The notes under the pieces were generated by a model that was not told where the DNA came from, did no database searches, and saw only the letters and a program-made list of their open reading frames with translations. The position numbers and the translations under genes are program-made. This document shows, piece after piece, positions 42,601 to 51,207 of a DNA stretch of 64,000 nt (within the stretch, counting starts at the first letter, position 1; each line of letters opens with the position of its first letter). Source of the DNA: an uncultured Bacilli bacterium (GTDB lineage: Bacteria > Bacillota_I > Bacilli_A > RF39 > UBA660); assembly GCA_910589375.1 (NCBI GenBank), contig CAJUTK010000001.1, forward strand, positions 186,001 through 250,000, read 5' to 3'.

Positions 42601-43709
42601 ATTGGTAAAATTAATTGAATTAAATTTTCACTTTCACCATCTGTAATGATAATTGGTTTAATTTCTCCGTTATATTTGATTTCTATTTCTTCACTATCAA
42701 ATACTTTAATAGCATCCATCATAAATTTTGAACTAAACGCAATTTTTACATTTTCATCAATTGGGGTTGGTATTTCTACTTTTTCTTCTACATTTCCGAT
42801 TTCTGGAATGTTAGATGAAATTAGTAAATAATCCCCTTTACTTTCTAATTTTATTATGTTTTTTTCTTCTTCATTTGTTAATAAAGAAGCTCTATCAATA
42901 GCATTATAAAAACCATTTAAATTAACTTTAATAGTTGTTAAGAATTCTTCTGGTATTAATTGATTAGTATCAGGATAATTTCCATTAATAAGACGTGACA
43001 TGATAATTAAGCTATTAAAATTAAAAATAATTTTATTATTGAAAATATGAAGTTCTAAAGAATCTTCATCACTTGTAAGTAAGCGTGTTACTTCTATTAA
43101 ATTCTTAGCTGGTACAATTATATTAATATCTTGATCTACAGTTTCATTTAATTCTATTTGCTTACGTGCTAAACGATAAGAATCTGTAGCAGTACACTCT
43201 AATTTATTTCCTTGGATATTAAAATTAATACCTGTTAACACTGGACGTGATTCTTGAGTAGAGGTTGCAAATATTGTTTGATTAATAATCGTTTTAAAAG
43301 ACTGTTGATTAATAATAATTGGATTTTTACTAAATTCTAAATCTAAATTTGGAAATTCAGATACATTATTACAATTTAATTTAAAAGATGAAGTAGCTGT
43401 TGTTATTAATAATTGAGAAGACATAATTTCTTCTAGATTAATAATTTCATTTGATAATTTTCTAATAATATCATATATATATTTACCTGATACTACAATA
43501 TCCCCTTTTTCTTCAATTTCTTCTATATCTTTTGCATCTATAAAAGTTTTAATAGCAATTTCATTATCTGTACTCATTAAGTATAAACCTTCAGATTTTA
43601 AATCAAATTTAATACAGTTTAAAATTGGTATTAAATTTTTTGAAGATATTCCTTTTATTACATAGTTAAGATGTTCCATTAATATTTTTTGTTTAATTTT
43701 TAGTTTCAT
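42588..43709 (-). CDS. dnaN: DNA polymerase III sliding clamp
   Basis: A 373-residue beta clamp with three repeated clamp domains. N-terminal MKLKIKQKILMEHLNYV and central TGINFNIQGNKLECTATDSYRLARK are characteristic, and the C-terminus ends LILPIRTY. Start ATG 43709 follows AAGAGGAC. It is transcribed after dnaA with an intervening 144-base region that carries four DnaA boxes. Confidence 0.98.
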   Translation of the reverse strand: MKLKIKQKILMEHLNYVIKGISSKNLIPILNCIKFDLKSEGLYLMSTDNEIAIKTFIDAKDIEEIEEKGDIVVSGKYIYDIIRKLSNEIINLEEIMSSQLLITTATSSFKLNCNNVSEFPNLDLEFSKNPIIINQQSFKTIINQTIFATSTQESRPVLTGINFNIQGNKLECTATDSYRLARKQIELNETVDQDINIIVPAKNLIEVTRLLTSDEDSLELHIFNNKIIFNFNSLIIMSRLINGNYPDTNQLIPEEFLTTIKVNLNGFYNAIDRASLLTNEEEKNIIKLESKGDYLLISSNIPEIGNVEEKVEIPTPIDENVKIAFSSKFMMDAIKVFDSEEIEIKYNGEIKPIIITDGESENLIQLILPIRTY

Positions 43710-43853
43710 AAAGTCCTCTTTTCTTATTATTTTTATATATATTATTATTATTATTATTATTGTGCATAAGTGTGCATAACTTCTTTTTTTGTTTATTTAT
43801 AAAGAAAAATTAGATGTGTATAATTTTTTTTTATGAACATTTTATACACATTT
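43710..43853. other. dnaA-dnaN intergenic origin segment
   Basis: Four TTATNCACA DnaA boxes: minus at 43761-43769, 43771-43779 and 43815-43823, plus at 43842-43850. Directly beside the two adjacent boxes is a seven-unit ATT tract (43741-43761) and further TA-rich DNA to 43724, a likely unwinding element. This is the right geometry for incC-type origins, but unwinding is not proven. Confidence 0.8.
43741..43761. repeat. (ATT)7 trinucleotide tract in the origin
   Basis: Seven perfect ATT units adjoining tandem DnaA boxes; the last T is shared with the first box. The period of three recalls DnaA-trio elements, though the strand polarity does not fit GAT/AAT trios read away from the boxes. Confidence 0.85.
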
Positions 43854-45206
43854 TTAATGTATCTTGTTGATAAGTTTTTGTATTTCATTATTAAGTGCTT
43901 CATCTTTTAATATCTCATTTTTAATTTTATCAACAGCGTGCATAACTGTAGTATGATTTTTACCACCAAACTCAATACCAATTTTGGTAAGATTCTCTTC
44001 TAAATAAATTCTGCAGATATACATAGCAATTTGTCTTGGTATAGCAATATTGTTAGTTTTCTTTTTACTTTTTAAATCTTCTGGGCTAATGTTATAGTTT
44101 TCACTGACAATTTGAATAACCTGATCTATTTTATTTTTAGCAACAATAGTTTGTACAAAGAAGTCTTTTAATGCTTCAATAGCTAAATCAACGGTAATAG
44201 CAGATCCATTCATAATCGTGGCATAGGCATAAACTCTAGTAATGGCCCCTTCTAATTTTCTAATATCCCCTACGCAGTTACTAGCAATATATTCTTTCAC
44301 TTCCTCTGGAAATTTATTTTCTAGTTCTTGCATTTCTATTTTCTTATTAATAATATTCATACGTAGTTCAAATTCTGGTGGTTGTATGTCTACTTGTAAT
44401 CCCCAGTTAAATCTAGTTTTTAAACGTTCTTCTAGTTTCTTGATATCCTCTGGGGATCTATCGGAAGATATAATAATTTGTTTTTTATTATTATATAGTT
44501 CATTAAACGTATTGAAAAATTCTTGTTGTGCGCTTGTGGCTCCTACTAAGTTATGGATATCATCTATAATAAGAACATCTATATCCCTATACTTATTTTT
44601 AAATTGCTTTGTAGCCTCTGTGTTATTTTCAGTTGCATTTTTTCTACAAATTTCGACGAAATCAGAAACAAATTTGTCGCAAGGAATATATAGAACTTTC
44701 ATCTTTTTATCATTAGATAAGATAAAGTTTCCTATCGCTTGCATTAAGTGTGTCTTCCCTAGCCCACTTGATCCATAAATAAATAAAGGATTATACATAT
44801 TACCAGGTTGTTCTGCTACTGCAAGAGCACTCGTAGCCGCAAATTTATTACTGTTCCCTATTACGAAATTATTAAATTGGTATTTAGAGTCTAAATTGGT
44901 TTCAAAATTATTAGATGGTACCCCTATTTCGTCTGTATTGACAATAATCTCTGTTTCTAATTCTTCTTCAATATAAAATTCAAACTGAAAATTGGTTCCT
45001 GTACATTCTGTAAATTTCTCATCAATTAGATCAATATAATGCTCTTTTAGATTTTTTTTGTGAACATGTGATGGTACTAATACTTTTGCTACCCCATTGT
45101 CTAAAGAAATTAACTTTGTTTCTGAGAACCAAGTTTCATAGGATATATCAGATAATTGATTCTTTATTTTTTCTAAGAAACCGTTCCAAATGCTTTCTAA
45201 ATCCAT
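43854..45206 (-). CDS. dnaA: Chromosomal replication initiator DnaA
   Basis: A 450-residue initiator. Domain I covers about residues 1-75, a short linker follows, then the AAA+ domain with Walker A GSSGLGKTHL (near 145), DVLIIDDIHNL Walker B and the arginine finger region. Domain IV has the DNA-binding signature GGKNHTTVMHA near 420. The start ATG 45206 follows GGGGTGATTGT. It is flanked by the two box clusters of the origin. Confidence 0.99.
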   Translation of the reverse strand: MDLESIWNGFLEKIKNQLSDISYETWFSETKLISLDNGVAKVLVPSHVHKKNLKEHYIDLIDEKFTECTGTNFQFEFYIEEELETEIIVNTDEIGVPSNNFETNLDSKYQFNNFVIGNSNKFAATSALAVAEQPGNMYNPLFIYGSSGLGKTHLMQAIGNFILSNDKKMKVLYIPCDKFVSDFVEICRKNATENNTEATKQFKNKYRDIDVLIIDDIHNLVGATSAQQEFFNTFNELYNNKKQIIISSDRSPEDIKKLEERLKTRFNWGLQVDIQPPEFELRMNIINKKIEMQELENKFPEEVKEYIASNCVGDIRKLEGAITRVYAYATIMNGSAITVDLAIEALKDFFVQTIVAKNKIDQVIQIVSENYNISPEDLKSKKKTNNIAIPRQIAMYICRIYLEENLTKIGIEFGGKNHTTVMHAVDKIKNEILKDEALNNEIQKLINKIH

Positions 45207-45610
45207 ACAATCACCCCACTCTAAGACATTTCTACCTATATTCTACACTATTTAAATTGGAAAAGAAAGCAAAATGTGCATAATTTTAGGACAAACTTTT
45301 TTATACACATGAAAATGGCATTAAAAAATAATTAAAAATAGAGTTATGCACATTTTTGTGATAATTTTATTAACAAAAACATCTATTCGGTGTATAAAAT
45401 TGTGCACAATTATGTGCATAAGTGTGGAAAAGGGGGTTGAAACACCTTTTTTTAATATCTAAAAAATGTGCATAACTAAAAATTAACTATTTTTAATTCA
45501 TTTATATAGAAAATAAAAAAGGAATAGGGGAAAAAAGGTTTGACAAATGAAGAAAAAATATATATAATTGATAAAGCAAGCAGGGAATATATATATTGGA
45601 GGTGTAGAAA
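45207..45610. other. oriC region between dnaA and rpmH
   Basis: About 400 bases without a gene. Perfect TTATNCACA DnaA boxes: minus 45275-45283, plus 45301-45309, plus 45344-45352, minus 45413-45421, minus 45467-45475. A TTTTCCACA variant lies at 45424-45432 (minus). The rpmH promoter is at 45540-45568. Leading-strand gene polarity switches here, which together with dnaA and rpmH marks the chromosome origin. Confidence 0.92.
45540..45568 (+). promoter_or_regulatory. Promoter of rpmH-rnpA
   Basis: Consensus TTGACA (45540-45545), a 17-base spacer and consensus TATAAT (45563-45568). Confidence 0.9.
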
Positions 45611-45733
45611 ATGAAGAGAACTTATCAACCAAACAATCGTAAAAAAAGTAAAAAAATGGGTTTTTTCGCTCGTATGGAAACTAAAATTATTAATAATAGA
45701 AGAAAAAAAGGGCGTAAAGTATTATCTCATTAA
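45611..45733 (+). CDS. rpmH: Ribosomal protein bL34, short form
   Basis: A 40-residue basic ribosomal protein of the large subunit, beginning MKRTYQPNNRKKSKKMGFFARM and ending RRKKGRKVLSH. Compared with the usual 44-residue form, about four residues of the central NGRK segment are missing. GGAGG lies ten bases upstream of ATG 45611. It is the first gene right of the origin, followed by a terminator hairpin and rnpA. Confidence 0.96.
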   Translation: MKRTYQPNNRKKSKKMGFFARMETKIINNRRKKGRKVLSH

Positions 45734-45734
45734 G

Positions 45735-45763
45735 AATCCACTGAATCGTCAGTGGATTTTTTC
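45735..45763 (+). terminator. Hairpin after rpmH
   Basis: A perfect 10-bp stem (AATCCACTGA/TCAGTGGATT) with loop ATCG and T tail. It could attenuate rnpA relative to rpmH. Confidence 0.75.
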
Positions 45764-45785
45764 TTTCAGTTAAAGGTGGTATTTT

Positions 45786-46115
45786 ATGAAGAAAAAAAAT
45801 ATAGTGAAAAACAATCGGGATTTTCAGCGCATTATTCATAATAATAAACCATATAAATATAAAGATTATATAATTTATATGGAAAGAATAGAGGAGGGGG
45901 AATATCATTTTGGTATTTCTGTTTCTAAAAAATTGGGAAATGCAGTTATAAGAAATAAGCTTAAAAGGCAAATACGTGCTATTATTCATGAAAAAGACTA
46001 TCAAAAAAACTTTAATTGTATTATAATATTAGGCAAGGGAATTCTAGGTAGAACTTATGATGAAATGAAGGAAAATTTATTAGAAGCCCTAAAACGATTA
46101 GACGTTTACCGTTAG
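45786..46115 (+). CDS. rnpA: RNase P protein component
   Basis: A 109-residue basic protein that assists the catalytic RNA in maturing tRNA 5' ends. The conserved helix with GNAVIRNKLKRQIRAI is at about residues 57-72. ATG 45786 follows AAAGGTGG. It is between rpmH and yidC in the classic order. The RNase P RNA is not in the window. Confidence 0.95.
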   Translation: MKKKNIVKNNRDFQRIIHNNKPYKYKDYIIYMERIEEGEYHFGISVSKKLGNAVIRNKLKRQIRAIIHEKDYQKNFNCIIILGKGILGRTYDEMKENLLEALKRLDVYR

Positions 46116-46124
46116 GAGGAAAAA

Positions 46125-47141
46125 ATGCAAAAAAAGAAATTAGGATTAACGTTTCTTGTGGTAGCATTACTTTGTTTAACTGGTTGTACTAAGCAGTTAA
46201 AAGGTCCAGATGGAAAAGTAGTAATGAATGAAGAAACTGGTCAAGTATTACCATCTAATATTCTATGTGCTCCAACAGATGAAGATATTTTAACTTTATA
46301 TAGGGAAAATAAAACAGCTTTAGAAGAAAAATATGCAAAAGAGTTGGAAGACGGGGATATTGGTCAAAAAGAGTATGATAAGAAAATAAAAAGTATTATG
46401 GATGTAGATGATTATAAATCATGTGATGAGTTCCCAGTATTAGGTACAGGGGATGGTATTTGGACATCTATATTTGTAAGTCCGTTATCATGGGTTTTAA
46501 TTAAAGTAGGTAAGTTTTTAGGTAATTATGGATTAGCGATTATCTTTGTAACGCTTTTAATTCGTTTGATAATGTATCCAGTTACATTAAAAACAGCTAA
46601 ACAATCTGAAAATTTGAAAAAGGCAAAGCCAGAAATGGATAAACTAGAAAAGAAATATAAGAATAAAAATGATCAAGAAAGTATGACTAGAAAAGCTCAA
46701 GAGCAGATGATGTTATATAAGAAATATAATATTAATCCATTTTCAGGATGTTTATATAGTCTTCTTCAAATTCCATTATTCTTTGCATTCTATGAGGCTT
46801 TATATAGATTACCAGTATTGTTTGAGGATAAACTATTAAGCTTTGAAATGTCTGTATCACCAGCTAAAGGAATAGGGGCAGGAAATTGGTTATACTTAAT
46901 TTTACCAGTCTTAGTATTCTTTGCTACATACTTCTCATTTAAGTTAAATAGTGGAGCAGGTATGAGTGGTGATCAAGCAAAACAAATGAAAACTACTATG
47001 AATATTATGAATATTGTAATTACATTTATGTCATTTACAATGTCTAGTGCCATTATTTTTTACTGGATAACGAATAACACATTTACAATTATTCAAAATT
47101 TAATAGTTAAAAGGAGTACGAAAAATGATAAAGTTGTATAA
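46125..47141 (+). CDS. yidC: YidC/SpoIIIJ membrane insertase with extended N-terminus
   Basis: A 338-residue insertase. The signal peptide ends in lipobox LTGC (Cys21). The extra segment of about 80 residues before the first core helix (about 30-105, Lys/Glu-rich) makes it longer than the roughly 260-residue Firmicute SpoIIIJ type. The core begins at about 110; the functionally important Arg is in LLIRLIMYPVTLK near 146. The FFAFYEALYRL and NTFTIIQNLI helices are conserved. ATG 46125 follows TTAGGAGG. Confidence 0.95.
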   Translation: MQKKKLGLTFLVVALLCLTGCTKQLKGPDGKVVMNEETGQVLPSNILCAPTDEDILTLYRENKTALEEKYAKELEDGDIGQKEYDKKIKSIMDVDDYKSCDEFPVLGTGDGIWTSIFVSPLSWVLIKVGKFLGNYGLAIIFVTLLIRLIMYPVTLKTAKQSENLKKAKPEMDKLEKKYKNKNDQESMTRKAQEQMMLYKKYNINPFSGCLYSLLQIPLFFAFYEALYRLPVLFEDKLLSFEMSVSPAKGIGAGNWLYLILPVLVFFATYFSFKLNSGAGMSGDQAKQMKTTMNIMNIVITFMSFTMSSAIIFYWITNNTFTIIQNLIVKRSTKNDKVV

Positions 47142-47721
47142 ATATGAAGCAAAAGATGAAGATTCTTGCTATGAAAAATGTATTGAAGATTTAGATGTTT
47201 ATGCATCAGACATTTTAGTAGAATCAGAAGAATCAGAAGATTCTTATAAAATGAATGTTATCAAAAAAGAAGACGTTATTGAATATGTAAAAGAATATAT
47301 AAAGGCAATTGGCAGTGGTATGAATGTAGATATTCAACTAGAAGTAAGAGAAGATGAAGATATTTTTACAGTTACTATGGTATCTAATAATAATCCTATT
47401 TTAATAGGAAAAGAGGGAAGGACTATGAATGCTATTCAATTCCTTCTAAGACAATCTATTCAAAATCAAACAGGGATGTCTGTTAAAATAAATTTAGACG
47501 CTTCAAATTATAGGGCAAAAAAAGTAAAAAGATTTGAATATGAAATAAAAAATATAGTAAGAGAAGTACAAAAGACAAAAACAGATGCTAAATTAGATCC
47601 AATGAATTCTTATCAAAGAAGAATTGTTCATTCTTTGCTTAGTGATTTTAGTAATGTAACAACAGAAAGTGTGGGAGAAGAACCAAACCGTTGTGTAGTT
47701 ATTAAATATACAGGGGAATAG
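47125..47721 (+). CDS. jag: Jag/KhpB RNA-binding protein
   Basis: A 198-residue protein with a short Jag-N domain, a KH domain with the GKEGRT loop near residue 100, and a C-terminal R3H domain (MNSYQRRIVHSLL near 155). It overlaps yidC by 17 bases, the conserved spoIIIJ-jag pair. In streptococci it binds RNA with KhpA and influences division and wall synthesis. Confidence 0.95.
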   Translation: MIKLYKYEAKDEDSCYEKCIEDLDVYASDILVESEESEDSYKMNVIKKEDVIEYVKEYIKAIGSGMNVDIQLEVREDEDIFTVTMVSNNNPILIGKEGRTMNAIQFLLRQSIQNQTGMSVKINLDASNYRAKKVKRFEYEIKNIVREVQKTKTDAKLDPMNSYQRRIVHSLLSDFSNVTTESVGEEPNRCVVIKYTGE

Positions 47722-47723
47722 AA

Positions 47724-47748
47724 GAAAGTGACAAACTTTCTTTTTTTT
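47724..47748 (+). terminator. Terminator of yidC-jag
   Basis: Stem GAAAGT/ACTTTC with a 5-base loop and eight T. It overlaps the spacer of the next promoter. Confidence 0.7.
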
Positions 47749-47756
47749 GTTATAAT
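47728..47756 (+). promoter_or_regulatory. Promoter of the kinase quartet
   Basis: GTGACA (47728-47733), a 17-base spacer and TATAAT (47751-47756). The following leader contains CCCGTTTCGGAGGGG, in which the ribosome site can be partly paired with CCC. Confidence 0.65.
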
Positions 47757-47779
47757 AAGTCCCGTTTCGGAGGGGTTTT

Positions 47780-48619
47780 ATGATTATTACAGAGAAAAGT
47801 GAAGTACTACCATTTGTACAATCTGGTATAGAAAAATCAGATTTAAATTCTTTGTATATTCCTTCTGAGTTTTCAGATATTATTCCGCAATTAACTAAAA
47901 TAGGGGAAACTATTTATTATAGTAAACCAAGTTCGGTTCAGTATATGACAAATGAATTGATAGGAAGTTATTTGGCAAAGAGATTAGGACTAGATACAGT
48001 TGATTATCAAATTGGACTAAGAAAAGAAGATAGTCAATTTTTTGCTTTATCAGAGCTATTTTATGAGGATGGTTACCAATATCAATCTGCTTTAGAGTTC
48101 TTAGGAGAACACCATTATAGAAATTGCTTTAGTATGGCACAAAGTGGAATTAAAACGGTAGTTCCTTGCTATTATAGTTTAAGAACATTGAGACCTTATA
48201 AAGGAACTCCTTTTTATGATAAAAATTTAAAATTAATTGCGTTAGATTTAAAAATGGCACAACGTGATCGACATGAAAAAAATATTATTATTAAAATGGC
48301 TTCTAAAGGAACAATAGATTTAGCACCCATTTATGATTATGGCAGATCCTATTCACCTTTTTATGATAATGATGCTTATGGGAATCCATTTGCATTCATT
48401 AGGTTTAATACAGCTACTTTAGAGCTTCTATTTAGACGCTATCCTAATTTAAGAGATTATGTAGAATTCTTAACAAAGATATCGATAGATGAAATTTTAA
48501 CTGCTATTGAGCAAGAAAAGAGAGTATGTTTTACAGAAGAAATACGACAAGATTATCGAAAGGCTCAAGAACTGAGTGAAAATGTAATAAACAAGATTAA
48601 AATTAAAACTTATTATTAA
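47780..48619 (+). CDS. HipA/CtkA-like small kinase, paralogue 1
   Basis: A 279-residue protein whose pattern fits the HipA/CtkA (PI3/4K-like) Ser/Thr kinase fold. It has a Lys at 49 in YYSKP for ATP, Glu59 in NELIGSYLAKRLGL (helix C), a YEDGYQY motif near 95-101, the catalytic loop RDRHEKN (Asp163, Asn168) and a metal Asp186 in APIYDYG. There is no HipA N-terminal domain and no autophosphorylation loop that I recognise. First of four tandem paralogues. Kinase activity and substrate are inferred. Confidence 0.78.
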   Translation: MIITEKSEVLPFVQSGIEKSDLNSLYIPSEFSDIIPQLTKIGETIYYSKPSSVQYMTNELIGSYLAKRLGLDTVDYQIGLRKEDSQFFALSELFYEDGYQYQSALEFLGEHHYRNCFSMAQSGIKTVVPCYYSLRTLRPYKGTPFYDKNLKLIALDLKMAQRDRHEKNIIIKMASKGTIDLAPIYDYGRSYSPFYDNDAYGNPFAFIRFNTATLELLFRRYPNLRDYVEFLTKISIDEILTAIEQEKRVCFTEEIRQDYRKAQELSENVINKIKIKTYY

Positions 48620-48638
48620 AAGAAAAAGGGGGATATTT

Positions 48639-49475
48639 GTGATTATTACAGAGAAAAGTAAAGTAGTTCCATTTGAACATCATGATATAGAAGAACAAGA
48701 TTTAGGTTCTTTATATATTCCAGCTTCTTTTTCATTTATTATTCCTCATTTAACCCGATTGGGTGATACGGTCTATTATTATAAAAGTGCTACTACAAAA
48801 TCTATGATAAATGAGTTAATAGGGAGTTATTTAGCCAAACGTATTGGTTTAGATAGCGTGGATTATGAAATAGGAAGAAGAGAAAGTGATAAAGCATTAT
48901 TTGCTTTATCTAAAATTTTTTTTGAAGAGGGTTATCAGTATCAATATGCTGGGCAATTTTTAGAAGAGCAGGGTTATAAAAATGGTTTTAATATGTTAGG
49001 CAATCCTGTTAAACTGATGTTACCCTGTTATTATCACTTAAGAACATTAAAATTATATAAGGGAACTTCTTTTTATAATTCTTGTTTGAAATTAATTGCA
49101 GTAGATTTAAAAATGGCACAACATGATAGACATAGGAAAAATCTGCAAATTAAGATAGATTCTAGAGGAACAATAGATTTAGCACCTATCTATGATTATG
49201 GAAGAGCCTATTCTGTTAATTTTGATTTGGCTTATGGGAATCCCTTTGCATTTATTCGCTATACAGAATCAACTCTGGATTTATTATTTAGAAGATATCC
49301 TGATTTAAGAGATTATGTTTTCTTTTTAAATAAAATAGATATGGAAGAAATACTACGTACGATTGAACGAGAAAAACATATTCAATTTACTTCCCAAGAA
49401 AAAAGAGAATATGGTTTAGAACAGCAAAACATTGATTCTTTAATAGATAAAGTAAGAGTAAAAAGATATATTTAA
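48639..49475 (+). CDS. HipA/CtkA-like small kinase, paralogue 2
   Basis: A 278-residue paralogue starting with GTG (GGGGGATATTT upstream). It retains Lys49 (YYYKS), Glu59 (NELIGSYLAKRIG), the GYQY motif, HDRHRKN (Asp163, Asn168) and the APIYDYGRAY metal loop near 182-191. It is closest to paralogue 1 over the whole length, sharing the first six residues (MIITEK) and the NPFAFIR stretch, suggesting a recent duplication. It lies 19 bases downstream, so probably the same transcript. Confidence 0.78.
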   Translation: MIITEKSKVVPFEHHDIEEQDLGSLYIPASFSFIIPHLTRLGDTVYYYKSATTKSMINELIGSYLAKRIGLDSVDYEIGRRESDKALFALSKIFFEEGYQYQYAGQFLEEQGYKNGFNMLGNPVKLMLPCYYHLRTLKLYKGTSFYNSCLKLIAVDLKMAQHDRHRKNLQIKIDSRGTIDLAPIYDYGRAYSVNFDLAYGNPFAFIRYTESTLDLLFRRYPDLRDYVFFLNKIDMEEILRTIEREKHIQFTSQEKREYGLEQQNIDSLIDKVRVKRYI

Positions 49476-49490
49476 AAAGGAAGAAGAAAC

Positions 49491-50306
49491 ATGATTATTA
49501 CAAAAGAAAGTAAAATAATTCCATATCGACATAATGTACCAACAAGAGAGGAGTTTGAAAGCCTTCATATCCCAAAAAGATATAATAATCTTAGGGAAGA
49601 TATTACTAGTTTAGAGGGTGCCTTTTATCATATGAAATTTCCATCTCCTAAATCTATGATTAATGAATTAATTGGAAGTTATCTTTCTAAAAAAATAGGA
49701 TTAGATACCGTAGATTATCAAATTGGACTAATCGGAAATTACTTTATTGCTTTATCGAAAGTATTTTATGAAGAAGGATATCAGTATTTATCTGCTAAAA
49801 GTTATTTGTTAGAAAAAGGAAGAAATAGTTATTTAGCAGCATCTTCAATATTTGGTTGCTTAAAAACAAGAAATTTAAAACTATTTCAAGGAGAATTAGT
49901 TTTTGATGATATATTAAAATTGATTGCCATAGATTTAAAAATGGGGCAAAGCGACCGTCATGGAGAAAATATACAGATTAAAATAGATAGATTAGGGACA
50001 ATTTCTTTAGCTCCTATTTATGATTACGGTTGCTCTTATATGCAAAATAATGATAATATTCATTACCAAAACTACGCTAGTCCTTTTATTTTAGTTAGAA
50101 GAAATCCATATTATTTAGGAAGACTTTTTAGGTCCTATCCAAAATTATGGGAATATATTCAGTTTTTAAAATCTGTTTCTATGGAAGAAATATTAAGGGA
50201 TATTGAATGTGAAAAAGTTATTACTTTTGAAGACAGTGAAAAAGATTATTATAGAAAAAAACAGTCAGAAATAGAAGAGGTATTAGATAAAGTAAAAATG
50301 ATTTAG
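49491..50306 (+). CDS. HipA/CtkA-like small kinase, paralogue 3
   Basis: A 271-residue paralogue. Lys49 (HMKFP), Glu59 (NELIGSYLSKKIGLDTVDYQIG), the YEEGYQY motif, SDRHGEN (Asp155, Asn160) and APIYDYG are all retained. The segment between the GYQY motif and catalytic loop is about eight residues shorter than in paralogues 1 and 2. The ribosome site is AAGGAAGAAG, 15 bases after the previous gene. Confidence 0.77.
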   Translation: MIITKESKIIPYRHNVPTREEFESLHIPKRYNNLREDITSLEGAFYHMKFPSPKSMINELIGSYLSKKIGLDTVDYQIGLIGNYFIALSKVFYEEGYQYLSAKSYLLEKGRNSYLAASSIFGCLKTRNLKLFQGELVFDDILKLIAIDLKMGQSDRHGENIQIKIDRLGTISLAPIYDYGCSYMQNNDNIHYQNYASPFILVRRNPYYLGRLFRSYPKLWEYIQFLKSVSMEEILRDIECEKVITFEDSEKDYYRKKQSEIEEVLDKVKMI

Positions 50307-50319
50307 AGAGGGGATATCT

Positions 50320-51132
50320 ATGATTTTTAATAATAATAGTAAAGTAATTTCTTTTAGATATTGTGTACCTACAAATGAAGAATGTAAAAATTTTTATATT
50401 CCAGAAGAGAATAGTAAAGTTAGAAAATCAGTAGTAAATATAGATAACGTTGTTTTTTATACAAAAGCATTAGGCAATTATCGTATGATCAATGAATTAA
50501 TTGGTTCCCATTTAGCTCATAAATTAGAATTAGATACTGTAGATTATGAAATAGGAAAAACTTCAACTGGTCTTCATGCCTTATCAAAGCCTTTTTATGA
50601 AGAAGGATATCAATATGATTTTTTTAAAGATTATTTTCATTTATCTAATTATCCTAAGAGAACTATTTTATCACGGATAAACCCATTTTCTTCGTTTTGT
50701 ATAACTGAAGGATTAGATTTACTTAATGGTACAGAAATGTATGAATCTGCTTTAAAATTAACTGCTATAGATTTAAAAATGGGTCAAGTAGATAGACATA
50801 GTGGAAACCTGCAAGTAAAATATGATGATAGAACAGTCTCTTTTGCTCCTATTTATGATTATAGTGAATCTTATTTAATGGGAGATGCTTCTACCATTTA
50901 CCGCTCTTCTCTTGTTTTTATTAAGAAAAATAGGGCAAGCATTGAAGAATTAATTAAGAGACATCCAAAATTATTAGAATATTTAAGCTATTTATTAAGT
51001 TTGCCAATAGATGTAATTTTAACAGAAATTGGGGATGAAAAAGATATAGAATTTACTGGTAATGAGATGATGAGATATGTTAAAAGTCAAAGACTTATTG
51101 AAACTCCATTTCAAAAAATAAAGAAAAGATAA
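50320..51132 (+). CDS. HipA/CtkA-like small kinase, paralogue 4
   Basis: A 270-residue paralogue, the most divergent. Lys49 (YTKAL), Glu59 (NELIGSHLAHKLEL), YEEGYQY, VDRHSGN (Asp158, Asn163) and APIYDYSESY remain, but the Gly after the metal Asp motif is Ser. It ends the set. Strong AGAGAGGGGA ribosome site. A weak terminator-like hairpin follows before pta. Confidence 0.75.
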   Translation: MIFNNNSKVISFRYCVPTNEECKNFYIPEENSKVRKSVVNIDNVVFYTKALGNYRMINELIGSHLAHKLELDTVDYEIGKTSTGLHALSKPFYEEGYQYDFFKDYFHLSNYPKRTILSRINPFSSFCITEGLDLLNGTEMYESALKLTAIDLKMGQVDRHSGNLQVKYDDRTVSFAPIYDYSESYLMGDASTIYRSSLVFIKKNRASIEELIKRHPKLLEYLSYLLSLPIDVILTEIGDEKDIEFTGNEMMRYVKSQRLIETPFQKIKKR

Positions 51133-51144
51133 AAATATAAAACA

Positions 51145-51175
51145 AAAGAAAATTCAGTGATGATTTTTCTTTTTC
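51145..51175 (+). terminator. Terminator-like hairpin after the kinases
   Basis: Stem GAAAATTCA/TGATTTTTC (one mismatch) with loop GTGA and T-rich tail. Confidence 0.55.
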
Positions 51176-51207
51176 TTTTTGGTAAAATATGTTAGGAAGG
51201 TGAGAAA

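Noticed and set aside
43741..43761. (ATT)7 as a canonical DnaA-trio
   Set aside because: The trinucleotide polarity relative to the boxes does not give the 3'-GAT/AAT-5' series read away from the box, so I call it only an AT tract.
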